The position numbers and the translations under genes were made by a program. A stretch of DNA of 64,000 bases from Desulfococcus multivorans (GTDB lineage Bacteria > Desulfobacterota > Desulfobacteria > Desulfobacterales > Desulfococcaceae), in contig NZ_CP015381.1 in assembly GCF_001854245.1 (NCBI RefSeq), positions 1,266,001 through 1,330,000 on the forward strand, written 5' to 3'. Shown piece after piece: positions 18,268 to 27,688 of the stretch. Below the pieces are notes generated by a model. It was not told where the DNA came from. It worked only from the letters and a program-made list of their open reading frames with translations, and made no database searches. How positions within the stretch are numbered: the first letter of the stretch is position 1; each line of letters begins with the position of its first letter.

Positions 18268-18328
18268 CCGCGTTCTCCTTGCATTTCCTGAGGTCGGTTA
18301 CAATGCGCCGTTGCGTTTTTGATCAATT

Positions 18329-18381
18329 CAACTTTCGACTTTCATAATGATGACCGGCATCGGCCTATGGAAGTCGACAGA
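18329..18381. repeat. intergenic inverted repeat, copy F (short form)
   Basis: A perfect left arm CAACTTTCGACTTTCAT (18329-18345) is separated by about 21 bases from a right arm ATGGAAGTCGACAG (18367-18380). The GC-rich core present in copies A and C is missing. It lies in the divergent gap between the DUF4124 gene and the lipoprotein gene. Confidence 0.8.
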
Positions 18382-18520
18382 GGAGTGATCAATATACCGA
18401 GGTTTTGTCTTGATCTCAACACGGAAATTGGCCCTCATAAAAAATTTTATAAGTAATGTTCTGGGTGCATCCTTCAACATCGTGCCGAACGGATAAAACC
18501 CATCAGACCGAGATATCGTT

Positions 18521-20341
18521 ATGAATCTTAGAAAAATTTCCATTGTGGCTGCCGTACTGCTTTTGACGGCATGTGTATCGACCGATCCCGGCCTTGATCG
18601 AACGGAACCCGGGGCGGAACTGTTTGCTCGCGCCGAAAGAAGTTTTCGATCCGGATCCTATCGAAAAGCCATGATCCAATACGACGACTATCTTTCACAA
18701 TTTCCAACCGGACCTCAAGCTTCGATCGCGATTTTCCGGAAAGGCGAAATTCACCACCGTTGGCGGGATTACGCAACCTCACGACAGTATTATGAACGTG
18801 TGGTCGACGAATATGCGCGAAGCCGTTTCGTCTCCTCGGCCATGCTCGGGATACTCCAGACCCTTTATGACGAGCGACGGTATCGGGAGATAATCCAGAA
18901 GGCGGATGTCTTTTTGCGGAATTCTGAAGGATTGGAGAGATCTGCACCGGTATTCACGATACTGGGGGACGCATATGCGGCACTGGATTCCCCGGCCAAC
19001 GCCGTCTATTTTTATGCCAAAGCCCATGAACAGTCCGCCGTCCCCGGAAATCAAGATAGCCTATCCCGACGCATGAAAGCGGCCGTCAATAAGCTTTCCA
19101 CTGCGGAGATTCTGGCGCTTTCGGAGCGCGTAACGGATTCTGCCGCCCAGGGATATCTCATCTATGCCCTTGGAATGAAAGCGGTCGACGAAAAACGATA
19201 TGACGACGCAGTGCGAACCTTGTCTCAATTCATTGCTGTCGCGCCGGAACATGAATATGCGGCCGAAGCTAGGCGGATGCTTCAGGATCTTGAAGGCGTT
19301 ACCGGCGTCATGAGCGGCCGACATACCCTTGGGTGCCTGTTACCCCTTACCGGAGCCTATGCCCACTACGGAAACAAGGCGCTGCAGGGGATCGAACTTG
19401 CCCTGAACCATGCCGGCCTCGGGGAAGCGATTGACATTCGGATCGAGGATACGGCTTCGGATTCAAATCGGGCTGCCGACGCCGTCCTTGAAATGGCCCG
19501 TGAAAACGTGACAGCCATCATCGGACCCATCAACACTGCGAAGGCGGCGGCGCTGAAAGCTCAGGACGCCCAAATCCCCATTGTCGTGCTGACGCAGAAG
19601 CCGGATATCACGAAAATCGGAGACTATGTTTTCCGAAATTTTATGACGCCGCAAATGCAGGTTCAAGCACTGGTCACCTATGCGATGCAGATGATGGGCA
19701 TCCAGAAATTTGCGATTTTGCACCCCAGGGAAAAATATGGGCAGGTGTTTCTGGAGGCGTTTCAACGGGAGTTACAGGCGTATGCCGGTAAACTGGTGAC
19801 GGTGCAATCCTATGGCGTGAAGGATTCGGATTTCAGCGCCGTCATCGGTCGGCTGCGCCGTCACGGCGATATTGAAGCATTATTCATACCTGATGGCGCC
19901 GACAAGGCCGGACTTATCATTCCACAGCTGACATATCATGGGTTTTCGAACGTCCAACTTCTCGGAACGAACCTATGGCATTCCGAAAAACTCATTCGAA
20001 CTGCAGGACGATTCGCTCAGGGCGCTATTTTTACGGATATTTTTTATTCGGCAAGCCCATCACCCGAGGTCCAGGTCTTCGTTCGAAACTTCAGGACCCG
20101 TTTTGGAGAATCGCCTGGTTTTATTGAGGCACTGGCCTACGATACCACCCTGATGATTATCGAGGCGCTTCATGCCGCGAAAGGTGGCGGGGGCCCGGCT
20201 GTTCGAAGGTCGATCTCCCAAATTCGGCACTTCACGGGTGCAACCGGCGAAACCCGGTTCGATGATACAGGCGATGCCGTGAAAAAACTTCAGATCTTGA
20301 AAATCGAAGGCAGTCGTTTCGAGGCGGCCGGTGTCTGGTAA
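18521..20341 (+). CDS. lipoprotein with TPR-like repeats and a periplasmic-binding (LpoA / Leu-binding-like) domain
   Basis: This 606-residue protein has a lipoprotein signal (AAVLLLTAC, lipobox cysteine at residue 18). A helical repeat region of YbgF/TPR type follows (for example SYRKAMIQYDDYLSQFPTG). The second half is a type I periplasmic-binding fold beginning TLGCLLPLTGAYAHYGNKAL. The same combination occurs in LpoA-type penicillin-binding-protein activators and in branched-chain amino-acid binding proteins. Lipid attachment with TPRs favours an envelope-assembly role over transport, and no ABC transporter genes are adjacent. A short ribosome-binding region precedes the ATG. Confidence 0.78.
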   Translation: MNLRKISIVAAVLLLTACVSTDPGLDRTEPGAELFARAERSFRSGSYRKAMIQYDDYLSQFPTGPQASIAIFRKGEIHHRWRDYATSRQYYERVVDEYARSRFVSSAMLGILQTLYDERRYREIIQKADVFLRNSEGLERSAPVFTILGDAYAALDSPANAVYFYAKAHEQSAVPGNQDSLSRRMKAAVNKLSTAEILALSERVTDSAAQGYLIYALGMKAVDEKRYDDAVRTLSQFIAVAPEHEYAAEARRMLQDLEGVTGVMSGRHTLGCLLPLTGAYAHYGNKALQGIELALNHAGLGEAIDIRIEDTASDSNRAADAVLEMARENVTAIIGPINTAKAAALKAQDAQIPIVVLTQKPDITKIGDYVFRNFMTPQMQVQALVTYAMQMMGIQKFAILHPREKYGQVFLEAFQRELQAYAGKLVTVQSYGVKDSDFSAVIGRLRRHGDIEALFIPDGADKAGLIIPQLTYHGFSNVQLLGTNLWHSEKLIRTAGRFAQGAIFTDIFYSASPSPEVQVFVRNFRTRFGESPGFIEALAYDTTLMIIEALHAAKGGGGPAVRRSISQIRHFTGATGETRFDDTGDAVKKLQILKIEGSRFEAAGVW

Positions 20342-20365
20342 TCCTTGTCACCCGGTCAGGCGCTG

Positions 20366-20405
20366 AAGCGAAGCGGAGACATAAATCGGCCGAATCGCTT
20401 TTTTT
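20366..20405 (+). terminator. probable Rho-independent terminator
   Basis: AAGCGAAGCGG (20366-20376) pairs with CCGAATCGCTT (20390-20400) except for two internal mismatches, and a T tract runs to 20405. It is 25 bases after the lipoprotein stop codon. Confidence 0.6.
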
Positions 20406-20535
20406 GTGCTGGATTCTTTCCTGATTACATCTCCAAAGGCCTTACCCATAGTGCCCGTCGTCAGCCGGAATAGATTGTGGTGAGCAGTGGTGAAAGACAC
20501 GCCTATCCTCGCGGCTGATTTTTTTTCTTAAATAC

Positions 20536-20585
20536 TTGACATGGGGCGATAGGATATGATAACGCATGACTGAGCGCTCGTTCAG
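20536..20585 (+). promoter_or_regulatory. promoter with overlapping TetR-type operator
   Basis: A TTGACA -35 box (20536-20541) is followed by GATAAC at a 17-base spacing. Immediately downstream is the imperfect palindrome CTGAGCGCTCGTTCAG (20570-20585; 12 of 16 positions symmetric). This resembles the TGA...TCA operators of fatty-acid TetR repressors. Being just ahead of the TetR gene, it fits autoregulation of the downstream acyl-CoA block. This is inferred. Confidence 0.5.
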
Positions 20586-20632
20586 ATATTGTGACTTACC
20601 TATCGCGAGGATTGGAGAACAGGATTGCGGAT

Positions 20633-21274
20633 ATGACGGGACAAGGCGGCAAGATGAAAGAAATCCCCACTCAAATAAAGAATCCCGAACTGGTGAAACG
20701 CAGGCGGCGTCAAATCGTGGATGCCGCAGTGCAGCTTTTTATTGAAAAGGGCTTTCATAAGACGACTACGCGCCAGATTGCCAAGGCCGCGGGGTTTTCC
20801 ATAGGTTCTTTGTATGAGTATGTGGCCTCCAAGGAGGATGTTCTTTATCTGGTCTGCGATGCCATCCACGCTGAGGTGGAGCGCGGCGTCTCCCAGGCAC
20901 TGGAACGAACGACTCGGGGGCGGGAAGCCCTTGCCGAGGTGATCCGGGAGTATTTTCTGGTTTGCCACCGCATGTCCGATCACATTCTTCTCATCTATCA
21001 GGAGACCCAGTCCCTTCCACCCCAATGGCGGAAAAAGGTACTGGAAAACGAAATTCGAATCACCGGGATATTCGTCAAGGTCTTGGCCCGCCTGATCGAA
21101 GCCGGCCATTTCAGACAGCTCAACGACCGCTCAATTGAGCTGGTCGCCCACAACATTTCAGTCTTGGGACATATGTGGACCTTTCGACGGTGGTTTTTGG
21201 CACGACACTACAGTATCGAAGATTATATCGAGTTCCAGACAGACTTTATCCTGGGAATATCTACAGGTCAGTAA
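20633..21274 (+). CDS. TetR/AcrR-family transcriptional regulator
   Basis: A 213-residue repressor with an N-terminal helix-turn-helix ([19 protein letters not shown] then [19 protein letters not shown]) and a helical C-terminal ligand-binding domain. By position, directly upstream of the fused acyl-CoA mutase, it probably senses an acyl-CoA and controls the catabolic genes. The start is uncertain. ATG 20633 has GGAGAACAGG upstream, ATG 20654 gives a shorter protein, and GTG 20591 would overlap the putative operator. Confidence 0.88.
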   Translation: MTGQGGKMKEIPTQIKNPELVKRRRRQIVDAAVQLFIEKGFHKTTTRQIAKAAGFSIGSLYEYVASKEDVLYLVCDAIHAEVERGVSQALERTTRGREALAEVIREYFLVCHRMSDHILLIYQETQSLPPQWRKKVLENEIRITGIFVKVLARLIEAGHFRQLNDRSIELVAHNISVLGHMWTFRRWFLARHYSIEDYIEFQTDFILGISTGQ

Positions 21275-21426
21275 ACGAGAGGCGATCGATGGCCGACAAA
21301 AGGGTTGTCGATCAATGCCGGAGGTTTCGTGTTTCAGGCGTTCGGTCGGCAGTAACCCTGTCGTTGAGCCGGCGCCGGAGACCGGTTACCCGAAACCGAA
21401 CACCTACCATAATCAAGGAGAGGCAA

Positions 21427-24400
21427 ATGAACATGGAAGTTCAACCTTACAAACCCAGGCATCACGTCCGGGTCGTTACGGCGACCTCCCTTTTTGACGG
21501 TCATGATGCATCCATCAATATTTTTCGCAGAATACTGCAGAGCACTGGCGCGGAAGTCATCCACCTCGGCCACAACCGTTCCGTGCAGGAGATCGTAGAT
21601 GCTGCGGTGGAGGAAGATGTTCAAGGTATCGCCGTATCGAGTTATCAAGGCGGGCATGTGGAATTCTTCAAGTACATGATTGACCTGTTGAATGATCGGG
21701 GTGCCGGGCATATCAAAGTGTTCGGCGGCGGCGGCGGCGTCATCGTACCCGATGAGATTCGGGAACTCGAAAGCTACGGCGTTACCAAGATCTACTCGCC
21801 CGAGGACGGTGCACGCATGGGACTGCAGGGCATTATTAACCATATGATAGAATCCATGGATTACCCCGTGTACGACGAAATGCCCGTGGACCTGTCGGAT
21901 CTGAATACCGAAAACAAGCTCAAGGTGGCCCGAATGATTTCCATTGTCGAGGAGACCGCCGTCCGAAACAATGGAAACCTTGCCAAGCTCAGGTCCGACA
22001 TCGAAAAAATGATTGGGGACCGAAAAGTACCCGTGATCGGTATCACCGGCACCGGCGGCGCCGGCAAATCATCCCTGACCGACGAGTTGATAGTACGGAT
22101 TCTCCACGATATCGGCGAGATCCATGTGGCGATCATCAGTTCGGATCCCTCCCGGCGCAAGACCGGCGGCGCTTTGTTGGGAGACCGCATCCGTATGAAC
22201 GCCATCAACAGCCCTCGGGTGTATATGCGTTCAGTGGCGACTCGCCAATCCAATTCCGAGATACCCGAGTTTTTAGGCGATGCCGTTAACGTGATCAAGG
22301 CCGCAGGGTTCGATCTCGTCATTGTGGAAACCGCCGGTATCGGCCAGGGGGATTCCAAAATAAGCGATCTCGTCGACGTTTCGGTTTATGTTATGACCAG
22401 TGAATTCGGTGCCGCCTCTCAATTGGAAAAGATCGACATGCTCGATTATGCCGACCTGGTGGTGGTCAATAAATTTGAAAAGCGCGGCGGAGAAGATGCT
22501 GTTCGGGACGTGCGAAAGCAAGTCCAGCGAAACCGGCAAGCCTGGAGCGTGAAACCGGAGGATTTGCCCGTTTTCGGCACCATCGCCTCCAAATTCAACG
22601 ACGACGGCGTTACAGCATTTTACCATGCACTGATTGATGCCGTTGAAGAGAAAACCGGTGTCGGTTTTGAAACCTGTCTGCCCCGGCCGGAGGCCAAGAC
22701 ATCGAGCTCCAAAACCATCATCATCCCACCGGAGCGGACCCGCTACCTGTCAGAAATCGCCGAAGCCATCCGAGACTATCACAAAAAAACCGAACGGCAA
22801 GCTCAGGCGGTTCGGAAGTCATGGCACCTCAAGGAGGCCATGGCCGCCCTGGGCGGTGGGCTCGAAGGGGATGCGCCGACCCTTCTGAACCGCTTTCGCA
22901 AGGAGTTGGCGGCGGCCGAAGCCGCCCTGGAAAACGAGACCCGGGACCTTCTCGCCCAATGGAAGCGTTTCAAGGAGAGTTACACTCAGGACGAGTTGGT
23001 GTATACGGTTCGGGACAGGGAAATCCGGGTTCCTCTTTATACCGAGTCCCTATGCCATAAGAAAATTCCGAAGGTGGCTCTGCCGGGCTATACCGACCCC
23101 GGGGAGATCTATCGATGGATGCGACGTGAAAACCTGCCCGGCTATTTTCCGTATACTGCAGGGGTGTTCCCCCTTAAGCGCGTGGGGGAAGATCCGACCC
23201 GGATGTTCGCCGGTGAGGGGGATCCGGCCCGAACCAACCGCCGCTTCAAACTGCTATCCGGCGAATATGAGGCCAAGCGCCTTTCCACGGCCTTCGATTC
23301 CGTAACGCTTTATGGTTACGATCCGGATCGACGTCCGGATATCTATGGCAAGGTCGGGAACTCGGGCGTCAGCATCTGCACCCTGGATGACGTTAAGGTC
23401 CTTTACGACGGATTCGAGCTCTGTGCGCCGAACACCTCCGTATCGATGACCATCAACGGCCCGGCGCCGATCATGCTTGCCATGTTCCTCAATACGGCGA
23501 TTGACCAGCAGGTTGACGCCTTCAAGGCAAAACACGGTCGAGAGCCGTTTTCCGAGGAGTACGAGGAGATTCGTTCCATGGTTCTGTCCAATGTTCGAGG
23601 GACGGTTCAGGCGGATATCCTTAAGGAGGACCAGGGCCAGAACACCTGCATTTTCTCCATCGAATTCGCCCTGAAGATGATGGGGGATATCCAGGAGTTC
23701 TTCATGCAAAACAATGTCCGGAATTTCTATTCCGTTTCAATTTCCGGTTACCACATCGCCGAGGCGGGAGCCAACCCCATTTCACAGCTGACATTCACCC
23801 TTGCCAACGGATTTACGTATGTGGAGTACTACCTGTCCCGAGGCATGGATCTGGATAGTTTTGGCCCCAACCTCTCGTTTTTCTTTTCAAACGGGATGGA
23901 GCCCGAATACACGGTGATCGGCCGGGTAGCCCGAAGGATATGGGCGGTTGCCATGAGGGAAAAATACGGTGCCTCGGAGAGATCCCAGAAGCTGAAATAT
24001 CATATCCAAACCTCAGGCCGTTCGCTTCATAGTCAGGACATTCAGTTCAATGACATCCGAACGACGCTTCAGGCTCTCTGTGCTATCTACGACAATTGCA
24101 ACAGCCTCCATACCAATGCTTTCGATGAGGCCATTACCACGCCCAGCACCGAGTCGGTCCGTCGCGCCCTGGCGATTCAGCTGATTATCAACCGGGAATG
24201 GGGGCTTGCCAAAAACGAGAATCCGCTTCAGGGAAGCTTTATTGTCGAGGCACTGACGGATTTGGTGGAAGAGGCCGTACTGGCGGAGTTCGACCGGATA
24301 ACAGCACGGGGCGGCGTACTGGGGGCCATGGAAACCGGATATCAGCGAAGCAAGATCCAGGAGGAATCCATCTACTATGAGACCCTCAAGCACACGGGAG

Positions 24401-24711
24401 AGATGCCTATCATCGGCGTCAACACGTTCAGGGATCCGCACGCCGACAACCAGGACCTGGTCGAAGGGGGCGGTTGTCTCGAACTGGCACGGGCAACACC
24501 CGAGGAGAAAGAATCTCAACTGCAACGCCTTTCGGGATTTCAAAAAGCCCACGAGACGGAAGCGCCTGGTGCTTTGAAGCGACTTCAAGAGGCGGCGTTG
24601 TCCGGCCAAAACGTTTTTGCCGAGATGATGAACGCGGTCCGGTGCTGTTCCCTGGGGCAGATCACACAAGCCCTTTACGATGTCGGTGGGAAATACAGAC
24701 GGAATATGTAA
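21427..24711 (+). CDS. icmF: fused adenosylcobalamin-dependent isobutyryl-CoA mutase (IcmF)
   Basis: This 1094-residue protein has the IcmF order. First is a B12-binding domain with DGHDASI (residues 24-30) and [13 protein letters not shown]. Next is a MeaI-like GTPase chaperone with the P-loop GTGGAGKSS (208-216), [10 protein letters not shown] and NKFEKRGG. Last is the TIM-barrel mutase. Known IcmF enzymes interconvert isobutyryl- and n-butyryl-CoA, and to a lesser extent isovaleryl- and pivalyl-CoA. The residue matching Arg207 of methylmalonyl-CoA mutase is Gln (LKEDQGQNT), which excludes a methylmalonyl substrate. The segment GVFPLKR has Leu where I recall Phe in characterised IcmF. AGGAGAGGCAA before ATG 21427 sets the start. 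Confidence 0.93.
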   Translation: MNMEVQPYKPRHHVRVVTATSLFDGHDASINIFRRILQSTGAEVIHLGHNRSVQEIVDAAVEEDVQGIAVSSYQGGHVEFFKYMIDLLNDRGAGHIKVFGGGGGVIVPDEIRELESYGVTKIYSPEDGARMGLQGIINHMIESMDYPVYDEMPVDLSDLNTENKLKVARMISIVEETAVRNNGNLAKLRSDIEKMIGDRKVPVIGITGTGGAGKSSLTDELIVRILHDIGEIHVAIISSDPSRRKTGGALLGDRIRMNAINSPRVYMRSVATRQSNSEIPEFLGDAVNVIKAAGFDLVIVETAGIGQGDSKISDLVDVSVYVMTSEFGAASQLEKIDMLDYADLVVVNKFEKRGGEDAVRDVRKQVQRNRQAWSVKPEDLPVFGTIASKFNDDGVTAFYHALIDAVEEKTGVGFETCLPRPEAKTSSSKTIIIPPERTRYLSEIAEAIRDYHKKTERQAQAVRKSWHLKEAMAALGGGLEGDAPTLLNRFRKELAAAEAALENETRDLLAQWKRFKESYTQDELVYTVRDREIRVPLYTESLCHKKIPKVALPGYTDPGEIYRWMRRENLPGYFPYTAGVFPLKRVGEDPTRMFAGEGDPARTNRRFKLLSGEYEAKRLSTAFDSVTLYGYDPDRRPDIYGKVGNSGVSICTLDDVKVLYDGFELCAPNTSVSMTINGPAPIMLAMFLNTAIDQQVDAFKAKHGREPFSEEYEEIRSMVLSNVRGTVQADILKEDQGQNTCIFSIEFALKMMGDIQEFFMQNNVRNFYSVSISGYHIAEAGANPISQLTFTLANGFTYVEYYLSRGMDLDSFGPNLSFFFSNGMEPEYTVIGRVARRIWAVAMREKYGASERSQKLKYHIQTSGRSLHSQDIQFNDIRTTLQALCAIYDNCNSLHTNAFDEAITTPSTESVRRALAIQLIINREWGLAKNENPLQGSFIVEALTDLVEEAVLAEFDRITARGGVLGAMETGYQRSKIQEESIYYETLKHTGEMPIIGVNTFRDPHADNQDLVEGGGCLELARATPEEKESQLQRLSGFQKAHETEAPGALKRLQEAALSGQNVFAEMMNAVRCCSLGQITQALYDVGGKYRRNM

Positions 24712-24803
24712 CACCGGGCCGGCAAGGATTTTTTCGCCGGCTATCGGGACGGGGTCTACGATAGCCGGCCCACAGGACAGGAATACCAAACCAGGGAGTA
24801 GAT

Positions 24804-25979
24804 ATGAGAGAAGCGGTAATTGTGAGTGCGGTGAGAACCCCCTTAGGCGCCTTCAATGGCGCCCTCGGCAACATCGGCGCCACGGATCTGGGCGGGATGG
24901 TCATCGCCGAGGCCGTCAAGCGAGCTGGAATCGCCAAGGAGGCGGTGGACGAGGTGTTGATGGGACAGGTTTTGCCTTGCGGATATGGACAGAATCCCGC
25001 CAAACAGGCGGCGGTCAAGGCCGGTCTGCCGTGGGAGGCCGAATGCATCACTGTAAACAAGGTGTGCGGTTCGGCTCTCAAAACCGTCATGTTGGCTGCT
25101 CAGGCTGTCCAGGTTGGGGATGCGGATATCGTCGTGGCCGGCGGCATGGAAAATATGAGCCTGGCACCCTATTATCTTGAAAAGGCCCGCTTCGGCTACC
25201 GGATGGGACCTGGAAAACTTCAGGATTCCATGATTCATGACGGCCTGTGGGACATCGTCAATGATTTTCACATGGGGATGTCCAATGAACTCTGCTCCGA
25301 AAAATACGGTGTGACTCGAGAAGATCAGGATCGGTATGCCGCGGAGTCCTACCGTCGTGCCGTAGCCGCCATCTCCTCCGGACGCTTTAAGGATGAGATT
25401 CTTCCGGTGGAGATTCCCCAACGGAAAGGCGCACCGAAGATTTTCGATCAGGATGAATGTGCCCGAGAGACGTCCTACGAGGCCCTTTCCCGAATGAGCG
25501 GCGCCTTCAAAAAAGGCGGGCTCGGCACTGCCGGAAACGCCTCTATCATCAGCGACGGTGCGGCGGCCGTGGTCGTCATGGCGAGGGAAAAGGCCGAGAC
25601 CCTGGGGTGTCGTGTTCTGGCGACCATCGGTGCTCAGGCATCCTACGGCATCGATATGAAGTATGTCCTCGTGGCTCCCATATGGGCCATCCCCAAGTGC
25701 CTCGCGAAAGAAGGCATCTCCATGGATGAGGTTGATCTTTTCGAGATTAACGAGGCCTTCAGCGGATCCAGTGTGGCCATCCTGAAAGAACTCAAGATAG
25801 ATGCCGCCAAGGTCAACGTAAACGGTGGCGCGGTGGCCCTGGGACATCCCATTGGCGCCAGCGGTTGCCGGGTGCTCGTGACCCTGCTTTACGAAATGGC
25901 CCGGCAGGACAAGAAAATCGGGCTGGCATCCCTCTGTCTGGGCGGCGGAGAAGCCGTAGCCATGATTGTAAAGCGATAG
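24804..25979 (+). CDS. acetyl-CoA C-acyltransferase (thiolase)
   Basis: This 391-residue thiolase cleaves acetoacetyl-CoA or 3-ketoacyl-CoA to acetyl-CoA. The acylated cysteine is Cys88 in NKVCGSALK. The His motif is NGGAVALGHPIGASG. The second catalytic cysteine is Cys378 in SLCLGGGEA. The sequence resembles the biosynthetic/short-chain AtoB-ThlA branch. It lies 92 bases after icmF in the same direction and is followed by the 3-hydroxyacyl-CoA dehydrogenase, giving the last two steps of butyryl-CoA oxidation. Confidence 0.93.
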   Translation: MREAVIVSAVRTPLGAFNGALGNIGATDLGGMVIAEAVKRAGIAKEAVDEVLMGQVLPCGYGQNPAKQAAVKAGLPWEAECITVNKVCGSALKTVMLAAQAVQVGDADIVVAGGMENMSLAPYYLEKARFGYRMGPGKLQDSMIHDGLWDIVNDFHMGMSNELCSEKYGVTREDQDRYAAESYRRAVAAISSGRFKDEILPVEIPQRKGAPKIFDQDECARETSYEALSRMSGAFKKGGLGTAGNASIISDGAAAVVVMAREKAETLGCRVLATIGAQASYGIDMKYVLVAPIWAIPKCLAKEGISMDEVDLFEINEAFSGSSVAILKELKIDAAKVNVNGGAVALGHPIGASGCRVLVTLLYEMARQDKKIGLASLCLGGGEAVAMIVKR

Positions 25980-26036
25980 TCGTGGTAATGTGGGACGATT
26001 TTAAATCAATTCCATTGGAAGAAGGGACATAACATA

Positions 26037-26888
26037 ATGGAGATCAAAACATTTGGCGTCGTCGGCGCCGGACAGATGGGAAACGGTATTGCCCAAGTGG
26101 CGGCCATGAGCGGCCTCAACGTCATCATGAATGATATCAAGGAGGAATTCGTTCAGAGAGGACTGGCCAACATTACAAAATTGCTCGGGAAAAGCGTCGA
26201 AAAAGGGAAAATGGATGCAGCGGAAAAGGACGCCGTGATTGCCCGCATCCGCACCAGCGTATCCCTGAAGGACATGGCCGACGCAGACTTTGTCGTGGAG
26301 GCAGCCACTGAAAACGAAACTCTTAAGTTCAATATTTTTAAAGAGTTGGATGACGTCTGCAAACCGCATGTGATTCTTTCGAGCAACACCTCATCCATTC
26401 CTATTGGGCGAATCGCCGCCCAGACCCGTCGGCCGGACAAGGTCATCGGTATGCACTTCATGAATCCCGTTCCCGTGATGCGTTTGGTGGAGGTGATCCG
26501 AGGGCTCGCCACATCGGAGGAAACCTTCAAGACCACCTGGGATCTTTCGGTTAAATTCGGCAAAACGCCTGCGGAGGCCAATGACTTTCCCGGCTTTATC
26601 GCCAATCGGATCCTCCTGCCGATGATCAACGAGGCGGTTTATTGCCTCTATCACCATGTCGGCACGCCCGAAGCCATCGATACGGTCATGAAACTCGGGA
26701 TGAATCATCCGATGGGACCTTTGGCTCTGGCCGACTTGATCGGACTGGATACCTGCCTGGCCATCATGGAGACCCTTTACAACGGTTTCAAGGATTCGAA
26801 ATACCGTCCCTGTCCGCTGCTTCGAAAATATGTCGAGGCGGGGTGGTTGGGTCGGAAGACCGGTCGAGGATTTTACGTCTATGAATAG
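26037..26888 (+). CDS. 3-hydroxybutyryl-CoA dehydrogenase
   Basis: This 283-residue NAD(P)-dependent enzyme oxidises 3-hydroxybutyryl-CoA to acetoacetyl-CoA. The Rossmann motif VVGAGQMGNGIAQ is at residues 7-19. The catalytic histidine lies in IGMHFMNPVPVM and the NDFPGFIANRIL segment is intact. The length is that of the single-domain bacterial Hbd. It is 57 bases after the thiolase gene. A matching crotonase is not present in this window. Confidence 0.94.
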   Translation: MEIKTFGVVGAGQMGNGIAQVAAMSGLNVIMNDIKEEFVQRGLANITKLLGKSVEKGKMDAAEKDAVIARIRTSVSLKDMADADFVVEAATENETLKFNIFKELDDVCKPHVILSSNTSSIPIGRIAAQTRRPDKVIGMHFMNPVPVMRLVEVIRGLATSEETFKTTWDLSVKFGKTPAEANDFPGFIANRILLPMINEAVYCLYHHVGTPEAIDTVMKLGMNHPMGPLALADLIGLDTCLAIMETLYNGFKDSKYRPCPLLRKYVEAGWLGRKTGRGFYVYE

Positions 26889-27008
26889 ACGTGCGGTCTG
26901 ATGCTTTTTGTCTTGAAGCGGATGTCTCAACACAAGACAATTCCGGTTGGGGGCATGGGGCTATCGGATCCGACAAGGAGAACGGTGAACGGTTTGCCGG
27001 CTCACCTT

Positions 27009-27037
27009 GCAGGGGCAGGGTATCGACCTGCCCCTGC
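27009..27037 (+). promoter_or_regulatory. strong hairpin in the leader of the XRE-cupin gene
   Basis: GCAGGGGCAGG (27009-27019) pairs perfectly with CCTGCCCCTGC (27027-27037) around a 7-base loop. No T tract follows, so it is not a standard terminator. The ribosome-binding site begins about 14 bases later, so it could influence processing or translation of the mRNA between hbd and the regulator. Confidence 0.45.
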
Positions 27038-27071
27038 GTCATTCAAAAACAAGGAGATAGTGGAGATAATA

Positions 27072-27611
27072 ATGACGTCACAATTGATGCCGATCGGAAA
27101 AAAAATCAGGCAGGCAAGGCTCGATAAGGGGTTTACGCTCGACCGCATTGCCAACGAGACAGGTTATTCCATCGATTACCTGAAACGCATCGAAGCGGGA
27201 GAGGAGATGCCGCCCGTGGGTGCACTGCTCCAGCTTGCCCGGGCGCTGCAGATCGACTCGGGATTTTTTCTGAGAGAGCAGGAAGCCAGCATGAAGGATC
27301 GGGTCAGGGAATACACAAAGCGCACTGACGACTATGCCTACGAGACATTGACGCCTGGGGCCGAAAACAAACATTTGAAGGCATTCCGGGTGACCATTGA
27401 TCCTATGGAGGAGCATACCGGCGTGGGATACCAGCATGAAGGTGAGGAATTTAATTATGTGCTGAAGGGAAAGGTTCAGGTCATGGTGGGCGACCATATC
27501 AACACCTTGAACCAGGGAGACTATCTTCACTTCAATTCCGCCATCAAACACCAGTTGAAGAATATCGGCCAGGAGACGGCGGAATTATTGGTGATCATTT
27601 ATACCCCATGA
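27072..27611 (+). CDS. XRE-family regulator with C-terminal cupin domain
   Basis: A 179-residue protein with an N-terminal helix-turn-helix (IGKKIRQARLDKGFTLDRIA then YSIDYLKRIEAGEEMPP) and a C-terminal cupin barrel (GYQHEGEEFNYVLKGKVQV, GDYLHFNSAIKHQLKN). This architecture senses a small molecule in the cupin and controls nearby metabolic genes, as in PuuR-type proteins. In Desulfobacterota such proteins often sit beside acyl-CoA genes. It lies between hbd and an acyl-CoA dehydrogenase and is a second candidate regulator of the block. The ATG has AAGGAG and GGAG upstream. Confidence 0.88.
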   Translation: MTSQLMPIGKKIRQARLDKGFTLDRIANETGYSIDYLKRIEAGEEMPPVGALLQLARALQIDSGFFLREQEASMKDRVREYTKRTDDYAYETLTPGAENKHLKAFRVTIDPMEEHTGVGYQHEGEEFNYVLKGKVQVMVGDHINTLNQGDYLHFNSAIKHQLKNIGQETAELLVIIYTP

Positions 27612-27688
27612 ACGGCTGTCGGCAATCACAGAGACATATGGCGCAAAAGGCACTGACTTAAAGAAAATGGGAAACCGGAGAGTGATGT

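Noticed and set aside
21275-21426. A cobalamin riboswitch upstream of icmF
   Set aside because: No B12-box-like word or matching stem was found between the TetR stop and icmF.
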